Positions 19,297 to 28,421 of a stretch of 64,000 nt of DNA are shown piece by piece; the stretch's first letter is position 1; each line of letters opens with the position of its first letter. This DNA is from Sorangium cellulosum (GTDB lineage Bacteria > Myxococcota_A > Polyangia > Polyangiales > Polyangiaceae). The position numbers and the translations under genes were made by a program. The stretch lies in assembly GCF_002950945.1 (NCBI RefSeq), contig NZ_CP012673.1, forward strand, positions 10,368,501 to 10,432,500, given 5' to 3'. The notes below the pieces were generated by a model. It did not search any database and was not told where the DNA came from. It saw only the letters and a list, made by a program, of their open reading frames with translations.

Positions 19297-20622
19297 TCAG
19301 GCCTCCACGAAGGACGCGTGGAGCAGCCGCTGCGCCGGCTCGGCCTCGGAGGCGGCGATCAGCGCGCCGAGGCGCAGCGGGCCCGCGACCGTGAGGCGGG
19401 GGGTGATGCCGGCGCGGCCGAGGACGTCCACGAAACGGGCGAGGGGCTCGGCGGTGGCGGTGAGGCCGTCGCCGACGACGCTGACCGACGCGAGGCCCTC
19501 GGCGAGCTCCACGGCCGGCAGCAGCGCGGTGATGCGGCGCTTCGCGCCCTGCCAGTCGGGCACGTTGAGCAGCGGGATCACGAAGGCGCCGCCGCCGCCG
19601 GCGAACGAGAGATCCCGCAGGCCGATCCCGAGATCGCCCGCCGCGCGGAGGAGCTCGTCGAGCTTGAGGCCGCCGTGCACACGCGCGAGCACGACGTTGC
19701 CCTCGGCGACGATCGCGCGCGCGCGCGGCGCCGAGCCGGGGGCGAACCGGCGGACCACGGTCTGCTTCGCGCCGGAGCCGGCGCGGGGCGCGTCGGCGCC
19801 GTCGAGCGCGTCGAGCGCGTCGAAGGTCGAGCGCGCGTAGAGGGCGACGCCGGAGCGCCGCGCCCACTCGACCGCCTGCGCGCAGACGACCTTGGCGCCG
19901 CACTCGGCCATTTCCTGGAGGACCGCGCAGTCGAGCTCGGGCAGGTGGCGCGCGTCCGGGACGACCCGGGGATCGGCCGAGTACACGCCGTCGACGTCGC
20001 TGTAGATCTCGCAGCGCTCGGCCCCGAGCGCGGCCGCGAGCGCCACCGCGGTGGTGTCGGAGCCGCCGCGGCCGAGCGTCGTGATCTCGCGGCGGTAGCT
20101 CATGCCCTGGTAGCCCGCGACGATCACGATGCGACCGCGGGCGAGCTCGTCCTCGATGCGGAACGGGCGGACCTCGATGATGCGCGCGTCGAAATGGCGA
20201 TCGTTCGTGAGGATGCCGGACTGGGAGCCCGTGAACGAGATCGCCTCGAAGCCGCGGGCCTGGATCGCGATCGAGAGGAGCGCCATCGAGACGCGCTCGC
20301 CCGTGGAGAGCAGCATGTCGAGCTCGCGCCGGGGAGGATCGGCCGCGGCGCCCGCGCCGAGGCCGGCGTTCGCCGCCTGCCGCGCGAGGGCGAGCAGGCC
20401 GTCGGTGGTCTTGCCCATCGCGCTGACCACGACCACGACGTCGCTGCCGGCGCGCTTCGCGGCGACGACGCGGTCGGCCACCTTGCCGATCCTGTCGACG
20501 TCAGCGACGGACGAGCCGCCGTACTTCTGTACGAGGATCGGCCGGCCCACCCTCGCGGGCGAGGCGATCGGCTCGGACGGCGAGCCCTCATGCTGGACGC
20601 GGTTCGGCGGCTGCTCGGCCAT
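19297..20622 (-). CDS. lysC: Aspartate kinase
   Basis: The 441-residue protein is aspartokinase, which phosphorylates L-aspartate in the first step toward lysine, threonine, methionine and diaminopimelate. Diagnostic motifs are VQKYGGSSVAD (residue about 30), VVVVSAMGKTTD, STGERVSMALLS, FTGSQSGI, TLGRGGSDTTAVALA and YSDVDGVYSADPR. The C-terminal about 150 residues are the paired ACT regulatory domains that bind end-product amino acids. The start at 20622 is fixed by GGAGG six bases ahead. It stands alone here. Confidence 0.95.
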   Translation of the reverse strand: MAEQPPNRVQHEGSPSEPIASPARVGRPILVQKYGGSSVADVDRIGKVADRVVAAKRAGSDVVVVVSAMGKTTDGLLALARQAANAGLGAGAAADPPRRELDMLLSTGERVSMALLSIAIQARGFEAISFTGSQSGILTNDRHFDARIIEVRPFRIEDELARGRIVIVAGYQGMSYRREITTLGRGGSDTTAVALAAALGAERCEIYSDVDGVYSADPRVVPDARHLPELDCAVLQEMAECGAKVVCAQAVEWARRSGVALYARSTFDALDALDGADAPRAGSGAKQTVVRRFAPGSAPRARAIVAEGNVVLARVHGGLKLDELLRAAGDLGIGLRDLSFAGGGGAFVIPLLNVPDWQGAKRRITALLPAVELAEGLASVSVVGDGLTATAEPLARFVDVLGRAGITPRLTVAGPLRLGALIAASEAEPAQRLLHASFVEA

Positions 20623-20747
20623 GCTGCACCTCCAGGCGCTGCGCGCGCAGCGCAAGGGCTCCGGCTATCACGGGCGCGAGCAATGGGCCAAGATCGCGAC
20701 GGACGCCGACGAACGCGGTCGAACGCGGTCGAACGGCCGCCGGCCGC

Positions 20748-23297
20748 TCAGGTCAGCTCGGTGTGGAGCAGCATCTCGTAGAGCTCCGCCTCGGAGTCGC
20801 GGCCCTCGCGCCGCGCCCTCGCGGCGAGCCGCGCGAGCACGTCGCGACGCCGCGGCGCGACCTCGTGCCGGGCGGCCTCGTCCCCCTCCTCCATGCGCGC
20901 CGACAGGAGGGCGAGGAGGTCGAGATCGCGATCGAGCCGCGCGAGCACGTCGGCCAGCGCCATCGCCACGGCGTGATCGGTGGGGTCGGCGCGGAGCCGA
21001 TCCGCGAGCCGATCGGCAAGGAGCTCGTCGTCCACGCCGAACGCGCGCGGGAGAGGCACCTGCCCCTCCGCGAGCGTGATGCTGTTCGGCACGGGTGAGC
21101 GCAGATCCGTGGCCGTGTCCGAGCTGGCCACCGTGTGCATGTCCTCGACCGGCACCCGGCCTGGCGACGCGGGGGTCGCTGACGCGGGGATCGCCGACGC
21201 GGGGGTCGCCGGCGCGGGAGGGACAGGCTCGGCCCGCGCCGAGGTGACCTCCACCGACCCGGGCGGGACCGTGCGCCGGCGCGGGGCGGCGACGTGCACC
21301 TCGATCCGCTGCTCGGCCGCGTGAGGCCTCGGGGCAGGGCGCGGCGCCGCGGCGGGCGGGGGCGCGAGCTCGCTCGAGATGCGACGGAAGGCGGCGAGGA
21401 GGTGGGGATCCCGCGGCCGGAGGCGCAGCGCCAGGCCGAGGTGGCGCTGCGCCGCGAGGAGATCGCCCCGGGTCCGCTCCTCGATCTCGGCAGCCTCGGC
21501 GAGCATGGCCGCGACCGCGGCAGGGCCGTCGCGCAGCGGCGCCCCCGGCGCGCGAGCCGACCCCGCCTCCTCGAGGGCGCGCCCCTGGAGCGCGAGCTCC
21601 ACCGCGTCGCGCAGCCGCCCGAGCGCGACCGAGGCGCCGCCGAAGTCGCCGAGCTCGGCGCACCAGCGGCCCTCGAGCAGGCGCGCCTCCAGCGCCTCCG
21701 GGGCGCCGGGCGGGATCGCCCGCACGCGCGCGACCGCCGCCGGGCGGTCGTCGGCGAGCTCCGCGAGGCCGCGGCCGAGCTCCAGGTCGAGCGCCGCCGT
21801 GGGCGCTCCGCCACGCGCGGCGAGCGCACGCGCCCGGGCGAGGAGGTCGAGCGCGCGCCTCCCCTCCCCGGCCGCCCGCAGCGAGCGCGCGAGGCCCGCG
21901 ACCACCTCCGGGCTCTCCGGGGCGTAACGGAGCGCCCGCTCGAAGAGCGCACGCGCGTCGGCCACGTAGCCGCGCGCGAGGTACACCTCCGCGGCACGGC
22001 GCCAGACGGCGTGGCGCGCGCCTGAGCCGCGCGCTGCCGCCTCGAGGTGCTCCGCGTCGGCGAGCGCGCCGCGGACGTCGGCGACGTCGAGCCGCGCCTC
22101 GAGCCGCGCCCAGCGCAGCGCCTCCAGCCCGGGCGCGCGCGCGACGCCGAGGTTGAGCGCGTCGAGGCGCACGTCGTGCGCGTCCGTGAGCTCCGCCGCG
22201 CGCAGCCACGCGAGCGCGGCGAGCGGGCCGAAGGGCTCCGCGTTCGCGGCGCGGGCGAACGCCGAGAAGGCGCCGTCGCGATCGCCGACCGCCGCGAGCA
22301 GCGCGCCGCCGAGCAGGCCGGCGTCGACGGCGGGCATCGCCTCGACGACCGTCGAGAGGGCGCCCTCGGCGCGATCGCCGACCACGAAGTCGATCCAGGC
22401 GAGGCGCGAGGAGATCTCGGGGTGCCGCGGGGCGCGCTCGAGCGCGGCGAGGTAGAGGCGGCGCGCGTCGTCGAGCTCGCCCGCGAGCGCGGCGCGATCC
22501 GCGTCGCCCGCGAGCTCGGCCGTCTCGAGCGCCCGCAGCGCGGCGACGCCGAGCGCGGGGGGCGCGGCGCCCTGCGCGCCCTCGACGCGGAGGTGGCCGG
22601 CCTCGGCGACGACCGCCGACCACCGCACGCCCGCCACCGCGGGCGCCCTCGCGCCGGCCGCGGGGAGGAGCTGGCGGACGAGCCGCGCCACCGGATCGTC
22701 CAGCACGATGGCGCCTTCGACGAGGCGGCCGTGCGCCCCCACCATCGCCGCGAGCGCCTGGAGCGCGAGCGCGTGCGGCGGGGCGCCGAGGCCGACGCCG
22801 CGCGCGCGCTCCGGCATGAGCCGGAGCGCGCGCTCCGAGGGCGCGATCACGACGTCGAACGCGAGCGCCGCCTCGCCGGCGCGCAGCGCGACCAGCGCGC
22901 CGGCCTCGATCGGCGCGATGAGGAGCTGCGGCGCGCCGTCGCCGAGGAAGCCCCGGAGCCGCGGCGCAGCCCAGCCGGCGAGGTCGGCCGCCTGCGCCTC
23001 GACGGCGATCCGGGCGAGCTCCCCGCGCCGGTGCCGGAACCGCGCGACGCCGCCGGAGAGATCCACCGGGAACCGGATCCCGGCGAGCCGCACCACGAGC
23101 TCGGTCACACGGACCGGACCGATGGCGAACGGCTCGCCGAGCTCGATCGCTAGGGCCCCCTTGCTGACGGCCAGCCGGAGGACGGGGCGGTCGTCGGGCG
23201 GGCGCGGGGCCGCACCGCCGTCGGGCGCAAGCGCGCGAAGCGACGGCGCGAGGCCCAGCGCGCGCGAAGGCCGGCCGCGCTTCGGTCCAGCAGCCAT
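20748..23297 (-). CDS. Large TPR-repeat protein
   Basis: The 849-residue protein has an N-terminal beta-type region of about 300 residues (VRLAGIRFPVDLSGGVARF...) and then many tetratricopeptide-like helix pairs. Examples are RLYLAALERAPRHPEISSRL, LFERALRYAPESPEVVAGLA and HLGLALRLRPRDPHLLAAFR. A Pro/Ala/Ser linker with repeats of PASAIPASATPAS lies near residue 720. TPRs suggest a scaffold. No signal peptide or membrane segment is visible. Start ATG 23297 (MAAGPKRG) is preferred; an in-frame codon 18 bp upstream is possible. The nearest downstream gene is lysC, 125 bp away. Confidence 0.8.
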   Translation of the reverse strand: MAAGPKRGRPSRALGLAPSLRALAPDGGAAPRPPDDRPVLRLAVSKGALAIELGEPFAIGPVRVTELVVRLAGIRFPVDLSGGVARFRHRRGELARIAVEAQAADLAGWAAPRLRGFLGDGAPQLLIAPIEAGALVALRAGEAALAFDVVIAPSERALRLMPERARGVGLGAPPHALALQALAAMVGAHGRLVEGAIVLDDPVARLVRQLLPAAGARAPAVAGVRWSAVVAEAGHLRVEGAQGAAPPALGVAALRALETAELAGDADRAALAGELDDARRLYLAALERAPRHPEISSRLAWIDFVVGDRAEGALSTVVEAMPAVDAGLLGGALLAAVGDRDGAFSAFARAANAEPFGPLAALAWLRAAELTDAHDVRLDALNLGVARAPGLEALRWARLEARLDVADVRGALADAEHLEAAARGSGARHAVWRRAAEVYLARGYVADARALFERALRYAPESPEVVAGLARSLRAAGEGRRALDLLARARALAARGGAPTAALDLELGRGLAELADDRPAAVARVRAIPPGAPEALEARLLEGRWCAELGDFGGASVALGRLRDAVELALQGRALEEAGSARAPGAPLRDGPAAVAAMLAEAAEIEERTRGDLLAAQRHLGLALRLRPRDPHLLAAFRRISSELAPPPAAAPRPAPRPHAAEQRIEVHVAAPRRRTVPPGSVEVTSARAEPVPPAPATPASAIPASATPASPGRVPVEDMHTVASSDTATDLRSPVPNSITLAEGQVPLPRAFGVDDELLADRLADRLRADPTDHAVAMALADVLARLDRDLDLLALLSARMEEGDEAARHEVAPRRRDVLARLAARARREGRDSEAELYEMLLHTELT

Positions 23298-23410
23298 ACC
23301 GGACAAGGCTACCAACGCTGCGGCAATTCAGGCGAATTCGCGGCAGGGATGGTGGAGCGAGGCGGGAACGAGGCGGGAAACGAAGCGGAGGGGCTCCGGC
23401 GGTGGGCCGG

Positions 23411-24016
23411 TCAGACGTCGCCCTTGGCGAGCTTGTCCTTCATCTTCTGGAGGAGCGCGGGGAACCCGTCCTTCTTGATGATCTTCGTGAACTGGGCGCG
23501 GTAGCTCCCCACCAGACTGACGCCCTCGGTCACGATGTCCCGCACGAGCCAGGTGCCCCCCTTCTGGGCGAGCTTGAAGGTGATCTCGAGCGGCTCCTCG
23601 CGCGCGTTCGTCTTGGAGACCGCCTTGGTCTTGACCGTCTGGACGCCGCCGCTCTCGGTCTCGCTGAGGTACTCGATGTTGAAGTTGAGCGTCTTCTTCA
23701 GGTTGCGCTCGTACGCCTTGCGCACGAGCTGCTTGAGGAGATCGCGGAACTGACCTTTCTCGGCCTCGCTCCGGGCGGCCCACTCGCTGCCGAGCGAGCT
23801 CTCCGCCAGCGCCGAGTAGTCGAGCATCTCGTCGAAGACCGCGCTGATCTTCTTCTGGTCCTCGGCCCCGCCCTTCTTCAGGAGGTCGAACAGGACCGTC
23901 TGCTTGGCCTTGACGACGTCCGTCGCCGGCCCGGCGCTCGCGAGGCCCGCCTGGCCGAGCGTGAGCGCGGCCAGCGTGAACGCCGCCGCGAAGAGGTGGT
24001 TCATCCTGCGTGTCAC
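23411..24016 (-). CDS. mlaC: MlaC/Ttg2D-family periplasmic phospholipid-binding protein
   Basis: The 201-residue product has a signal peptide (LFAAAFTLAALTLGQAGLASA, cleavage after ASAG-type site) and the Tgt2/MlaC domain. The features include FDEMLDYSALAESSLGSEW, KGQFRDLLKQLVRKAY, TWLVRDIVTEGVSLVGSYR and a C-terminal Lys-rich helix. MlaC shuttles phospholipids between the outer and inner membranes in the Mla system. The GTG start at 24016 is supported by AAGGAG seven bases upstream; an ATG four codons in (24004) is the alternative. The other mla genes (ABC transporter mlaEFD) are not beside it in this window. Confidence 0.87.
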   Translation of the reverse strand: MTRRMNHLFAAAFTLAALTLGQAGLASAGPATDVVKAKQTVLFDLLKKGGAEDQKKISAVFDEMLDYSALAESSLGSEWAARSEAEKGQFRDLLKQLVRKAYERNLKKTLNFNIEYLSETESGGVQTVKTKAVSKTNAREEPLEITFKLAQKGGTWLVRDIVTEGVSLVGSYRAQFTKIIKKDGFPALLQKMKDKLAKGDV

Positions 24017-24226
24017 TGTGGTTCTCCTTCTTGTGCCCGCGAGCAGCGCGCGACCTCAGGTCGCTTGTAACGCTCGCCTCATCCCTGCGCAAACGGTCTG
24101 CCAGGTCGGACGAGAACGTCCGCGGCGCGCCGCCGTCCGGTCCGTGCTCTCCACCAACGCCGCGAAAGCAGACCGGAATCCGTCAGCGCGGTCCGCCCTC
24201 AAGGGGGAGACGAGGGGCCCGGCGGG

Positions 24227-25636
24227 CTATTCACGCGCACGTGGGGGATCGGGGCCGTCCGGGATCTTCACGCGGAACGCGGTGCCCTCGCCCTCGCGGC
24301 TGTCGACCTCGATCGCGAAGCCGTGGTCGTCGAGGATCCGCTTCACCACCGCGAGGCCGATGCCCATGCCGTGTGTGCGCGTCGTGAAGAACGCGTCGAA
24401 GAGGCGGTCGCGTGCGCCCGCCGGGATCCCCCTCCCCTGGTCGCGGATCTCGAGGAGCCAGGCGCCCGCGTCGCGCCAGAGGCGCACGGTCACGATGGCA
24501 CCCGCGGAGCTCGCCTGGATCGCGTTCCGCACGAGGTTCCAGACGACCTGGCGCATCTGGGCGGCGTCGGCGGCGACGAGCGCGGACGACGGCCCCTCGT
24601 AGCGGACCTCGACGTCGCCGCCGCGGCCGGATCGGCCGGCGAGCACGACCACGTCGCGGGCCGTCGTCGAGAGGTCGACCTCCTCGAGCGCGGGCACCCG
24701 CGGGCGGGACAGATCGAGCATGTCGCCGACGAGGTCGTTCAGGCGCGCCGTCTCGCGCTCGATGATCTCGCAGAGCGCGCGGTCCTCGTCGGAGAGGGTC
24801 CCGCCCGTGCGGAGGAGCTCGATCGATCCGGCGATCGAGCCGAGCGGGTTGCGGATCTCGTGGGCGAGGCCCGCGGCGAGGCGGCCGAGCGCGGCGAGCC
24901 GCTCGGCCTGCTCGGCGCGCGCCGTGGCCTGCACGAGCCGGCCGCCGGTCGCGCGCAGCCGCTCGGCGAGGTAACTCGCGAGGCACGTGACCACCACGAT
25001 CGCCAGCAGGTTGACGAACATGGGATAACGGAGCTCGCCCCACTGCGTGACGTACGCGCCGGCGGGCTGATCGGACGGCACGCCGAGCAGGTGCAGGCCG
25101 AGCGCGGCGCAGAGCATCACGTACGCGGCCGCCCCCGACACCGCCGCGACGATCGCGCCGGGGAGGCCGAGGAGGATCGCGCCCGTCAGGCAGGTGAGGC
25201 CGTAGAGCGACGTGGCGCCGCTCGTGGCCCCGCCCGTGATGTACACGAGCGCGGTCCACGTGATCTGATCCGTCACGAGCTGCGCCCGGGAGATCTCGCG
25301 GAGGGCCCGGTTCATGCGCAGGAACACGGCGTAGATCCCCGCGACGCCGTACGCCGCGGCGACGGTCACGAGCGCGACGATGCTGGAGAAGCCGCCCGGG
25401 GTGAAGCCGCCGAGGTAGACCGCGGCGGTCACGATCAGGAAGACCGTGAGCACGACGAGGCGCAGCGCGGTGAGCCAGGTGAGCCGGCTGGCGAGCGGCG
25501 CCTCGGCGCTCCCGGGCGCGCTCGCGCGCAGCGGCTCCGCGACCAGTGCGCCCGGCGGCGACCCCGCCTCGGCCTTCTCCCACGGCGCGCCGGCGCCGCC
25601 GCCCGGGCCCGCCGGAGGGGCCGAGGGCGACGTCAT
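24227..25636 (-). CDS. pilS: PilS-like membrane sensor histidine kinase
   Basis: The 469-residue protein has an about 50-residue Ala/Pro-rich N-terminus and six hydrophobic segments (about 55-230), like PilS. The kinase core follows: H-box GLAHEIRNPLGS with the phosphorylated His near residue 259, N-box VVWNLVRNAIQAS, G1 DQGRGIP, and G2 HGMGIGLAVVKRI. PilS with the response regulator PilR controls type IV pilin transcription. Its ATG overlaps the pilC stop by four bases, which supports the assignment, because the order pilC-pilS also occurs in Myxococcus. No pilR follows here; the next gene downstream is mlaC. Confidence 0.85.
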   Translation of the reverse strand: MTSPSAPPAGPGGGAGAPWEKAEAGSPPGALVAEPLRASAPGSAEAPLASRLTWLTALRLVVLTVFLIVTAAVYLGGFTPGGFSSIVALVTVAAAYGVAGIYAVFLRMNRALREISRAQLVTDQITWTALVYITGGATSGATSLYGLTCLTGAILLGLPGAIVAAVSGAAAYVMLCAALGLHLLGVPSDQPAGAYVTQWGELRYPMFVNLLAIVVVTCLASYLAERLRATGGRLVQATARAEQAERLAALGRLAAGLAHEIRNPLGSIAGSIELLRTGGTLSDEDRALCEIIERETARLNDLVGDMLDLSRPRVPALEEVDLSTTARDVVVLAGRSGRGGDVEVRYEGPSSALVAADAAQMRQVVWNLVRNAIQASSAGAIVTVRLWRDAGAWLLEIRDQGRGIPAGARDRLFDAFFTTRTHGMGIGLAVVKRILDDHGFAIEVDSREGEGTAFRVKIPDGPDPPRARE

Positions 25637-26850
25637 TCCGACTTGATCTTACCGGCGAGATCGAAGATCGGCAGGTACATCGCGATGAGCACGACGCCGA
25701 CCATGCCGCCGACGATGACCATGAGCAGCGGCTCGAGCAGCGAGGTGAGCGCGGAGACGGCGACGTCGACCTCCTCCTCGTAGAAGTCGGCGATCTTGTT
25801 CAGCATCGTGTCGAGCGCGCCGGTCTGCTCGCCGACGGCGACCATCTGCACGACCATGCCGGGGAAGACCTGCATCTCCCCGAGCGGCTCGGCCATGTTC
25901 TTCCCCTCGGAGATCTTCTGGCGCGAGTACATGAGGCCCTCCTCGACGACGACGTTGCCGGCCGTCTTCGCGACGATGTCGAGGGCGTCGAGGATCGGCA
26001 CGCCGGAGCCGAGCAGCGTGCCGAGCGTGCGCGAGAAGCGCGCGACGGCGATCTTCTGCATCACCGGACCGAGGATCGGCAGCTTGAGGATGAGGCGGTG
26101 CACCATGCGCTTGCCGGCCGGCGAGCGGTAGAAGTACGTGCCGCCGACGACGGCGCCGATCGCGGCCACGATGATGACCGGCAGGTAGGACACGAACGCC
26201 TTCGACATCGCGATGACGACCTTCGTGAGCTGCGGGAGCGCGTCCTTGGCGCCGAACTCCGCGAACATCGTCTCGAAGGACGGGATGACGAAGGACATCA
26301 GCACGATCATGACGACGATCATGATCACGATGACCGCGATCGGGTACGCGAGCGCGCCACGCACCTGGCGCGCGAGCTTGACGCGCTTCTCGATGTAGAT
26401 CGCGAGCCGGTTCAGGATGCTGTCGAGGATGCCGCCCACCTCGCCGGCCTGGACGAGGTTCACGAAGAGGTCGTCGAAGATCTTGGGGTGGCGCCGGAGC
26501 GCGTCGCTGAACGTCGCGCCCTGCTCGACGGTGTTCTTGATGTCGCGCAGCGCGGCCTGGAAGATCTTGTTCGGCTCCTGGTTCGAGAGGATCTCGAGGC
26601 ACTGGACCAGCGGGAGGCCGGCGTCGATCATCGTCGCGAACTGGCGGATGAACTTGACGAGGTCCTTCGCCTCGACGCCGGAGCCGAACGCCAGGCTCAG
26701 GCTGAACCGGGCGCCCTTCTTCTTGACCCGGGTCGGGCTGAGCTGCTGAGCGCGGAGGCGGTTCTGCACCGCGGCCTCGCTCTCGGCCTCCATGGTGCCC
26801 TTCCGGATCTCCCCGGTGCGGCCGCGCGCCTCCCAAACGAACTCCGCCAT
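25633..26850 (-). CDS. pilC: Type IV pilus inner-membrane platform protein PilC
   Basis: The 405-residue protein matches the T2SS/T4P GspF/PilC family. It has the N-terminal VWEARGRTGEIRKG, two T2SSF domains (FIRQFATMIDAGLPLVQCLEIL and FSRTLGTLLGSGVPILDALDI), QAGEVGGILDSIL and AVGEQTGALDTML, and three membrane segments including IVIMIVVMIVLMSFVIP. PilC anchors the PilB/PilT motors to the pilus base. Start ATG 26850 with a GAAGG a few bases ahead. It is translationally coupled to pilS. The usual upstream pilB and pilT are absent from the next 3 kb. Confidence 0.93.
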   Translation of the reverse strand: MAEFVWEARGRTGEIRKGTMEAESEAAVQNRLRAQQLSPTRVKKKGARFSLSLAFGSGVEAKDLVKFIRQFATMIDAGLPLVQCLEILSNQEPNKIFQAALRDIKNTVEQGATFSDALRRHPKIFDDLFVNLVQAGEVGGILDSILNRLAIYIEKRVKLARQVRGALAYPIAVIVIMIVVMIVLMSFVIPSFETMFAEFGAKDALPQLTKVVIAMSKAFVSYLPVIIVAAIGAVVGGTYFYRSPAGKRMVHRLILKLPILGPVMQKIAVARFSRTLGTLLGSGVPILDALDIVAKTAGNVVVEEGLMYSRQKISEGKNMAEPLGEMQVFPGMVVQMVAVGEQTGALDTMLNKIADFYEEEVDVAVSALTSLLEPLLMVIVGGMVGVVLIAMYLPIFDLAGKIKSE

Positions 26851-27041
26851 AATGCCTTCGGTCTTCTCCCTGATTCACGGCGGGACGCGCCGACGCGCCG
26901 GGGCGGGTGCCTCGGGAGGCCCAGGATAAAGTTCCGGGAGGTCCAGGGTCAAAGAGGTGGAGCGAACGGCGACTGGACGGGGGGCGGTGGTGCAACGTGG
27001 GACGTGGGGTGCGACGGAGCGGAGGTTGTGCCGAGCAGCAC

Positions 27042-27288
27042 GCGCCTGCGGGGGTCTGCGCGCGGCGGGGGCGGGTGGGCGCTCGGCCATCCGCCATGAC
27101 AGGGACGTGAGAGCTTGCGCTGGGAACACCGCCCGGCATGTCTCCCTTCGGGCCATGCCACCTGGGACGTTTCGTCGCGCGCCACACAAGGCGCGCCTGA
27201 AACCTCGATCCCCCTGAAACCTTAGGGCACCTCGGTCGGTGCTCACCGCGCCCACCCGCCCCCGCCGCGCGCAGACCCCCGCAGGCGC
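27042..27288. repeat. 41-bp perfect inverted repeat, 165-bp spacer
   Basis: The left arm (27042-27082) begins GCGCCTGCGGGGGTCTGCG; the right arm (27248-27288) is its exact reverse complement over 41 bp. Symmetry stops abruptly on both sides. The 165-bp interior has no open frame of note. This is the architecture of a small non-autonomous element or a large cruciform; no target duplication was recognised. Confidence 0.75.
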
Positions 27289-27412
27289 TCGCCGCGATCC
27301 GGCCCGGCAGCTTCCATCCGAGACCGACGGGCCAACCACCGGGGGCGGCGCTCGATGGGCCTCACCTGGGCTGTTGGCACGGATCGTCACGTTCCGTACA
27401 CGGACGTTGAGA

Positions 27413-27560
27413 TGTGCCATCTGGACACCGGGGTGTGCCATCTGGACACCGGGGTGTGCCATCCGGACACCGGGGTGTGCCATCTGGACATGCTGCGGCT
27501 CCGCCTGGACGCGGACGTGTGCCGTCTGGACATGCTGCCGCTCCGCTCGGACGATGCGGC
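27413..27560. repeat. Minisatellite of 21-bp TGTGCCATCTGGACACCGGGG units
   Basis: Three near-identical 21-bp units are followed by a fourth that grades into two copies of a related 42-bp unit (TGTGCC(A/G)TCTGGACATGCTG...CTCCG). One plus-strand frame reads as heptads containing VCHLDT; the flanking sequence in that frame is not protein-like, so I treat it as a non-coding minisatellite. Confidence 0.6.
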
Positions 27561-27659
27561 GGCCTCGGGCACGACTTCGTGTGATGGCGCCGGCTGTCGG
27601 GGAACGTGGGGTCAGGTCCCGATGGCAGCCAACGCCCCGATGTCGAGGAGGATGGAACG

Positions 27660-28421
27660 TCAGCCACGCTCCACCACCGGCACCAGGTGCTTGCGCACAT
27701 CGCGCACGAAGCCTGCGAGGCGACACGCTTCGCTGCTGGATTCGAGGCGCTCGATGGGCGCGTCGGCCCAGCGCGCAGTTGCAGTTCGCCCCGTTTTCGT
27801 GAGCTTCTCCAGGACCTCCTTGGCGTCCTTGGGGCTCTCTTTGTTCGTCGAGCTGAGTCGCTCGGGCTCCGCGCAAGGGTCGAAGCCCAGCGTGCTGCGG
27901 AGCGCCGCGAGCCGCTGGCGCTCGGAGTCGTCCTCGGGTACCCACACCGCAATCAACCAGGCCTCAATCTCGGGCTGCGCAAGGGCGCCGACGACGACGA
28001 ACGGCCACATTCTGCCTTTCTCTGTCGCAGCCTGCTCGAAGCCTCTGGCGCGCTCGGTGTGGTCCAGATCCTGCGCGATCACCACGGCCTTCGGGGGCTC
28101 GTCCTCCTCTGCGAAGAGCATCAGCACGGCGCGATACGTCCGTGCACTGTCCTCGCCCGGTACCCCGCCGAAGCTGCCGTAGATGCGGAGCCCCCGCTCA
28201 CGGGCGAGATCCGACGCTTTGTGGATGTCGAGCCAGCCAGAGCCGTCCACGCCTCGCCAGCTCCGGCATGACGAGAGGGGATCCGGCATCGAGCCTTGAC
28301 ATGCCTCGAAGGTGTCCTTCACCCACGCGATCCCCTCGATGAGCAGGCGATCCACGAGCTGCTGGATGATCGGCGTATCACCGACGCTCTCGGCGGCGAT
28401 TCCGATGCCTACAGGGCTCAC
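27660..28421 (-). CDS. TOPRIM-like (RloB/DUF4276-like) protein, partner of AAA ATPase
   Basis: The product is 253 residues from a GTG at 28421 whose GTGA overlaps the stop of the ATPase gene, the arrangement that fits coupled translation. The layout suggests a TOPRIM fold: an N-terminal strand with Glu11 (GIGIAAESVGD), a middle AQDLDHT with two acidic residues near 115-117, and QPEIEAWL near 150. RloB and DUF4276 proteins share this order and often sit beside an AAA ATPase. TOPRIM partners are usually nucleases in phage-defence pairs such as PARIS or OLD-like systems. The family match is by pattern, not by search. Confidence 0.6.
   Translation of the reverse strand: MSPVGIGIAAESVGDTPIIQQLVDRLLIEGIAWVKDTFEACQGSMPDPLSSCRSWRGVDGSGWLDIHKASDLARERGLRIYGSFGGVPGEDSARTYRAVLMLFAEEDEPPKAVVIAQDLDHTERARGFEQAATEKGRMWPFVVVGALAQPEIEAWLIAVWVPEDDSERQRLAALRSTLGFDPCAEPERLSSTNKESPKDAKEVLEKLTKTGRTATARWADAPIERLESSSEACRLAGFVRDVRKHLVPVVERG

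Larger units (their letters stand above)
26851..27659. other. Repeat-rich 800-bp intergenic region
   Basis: No convincing gene was found between pilC and the TOPRIM-like gene. The stretch contains a 41-bp perfect inverted repeat (arms at 27042-27082 and 27248-27288) and a minisatellite of 21-bp units (27413-27560). Frames are open on both strands through the minisatellite only because 21 is a multiple of 3; their composition is not protein-like elsewhere. Confidence 0.55.

Noticed and set aside
17953..20781. A 942-codon plus-strand frame across the acidic protein and lysC
   Set aside because: It runs through two real genes in other frames and has no domain; a high-GC artefact.
27413..27560. 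A CRISPR array
   Set aside because: The repeats are directly tandem without spacers.
27355..28182. Frame with VCHLDT heptads as a repeat protein
   Set aside because: The heptads come from a 21-bp minisatellite; outside it the frame is not protein-like and it overlaps the end of the TOPRIM-like gene on the other strand.
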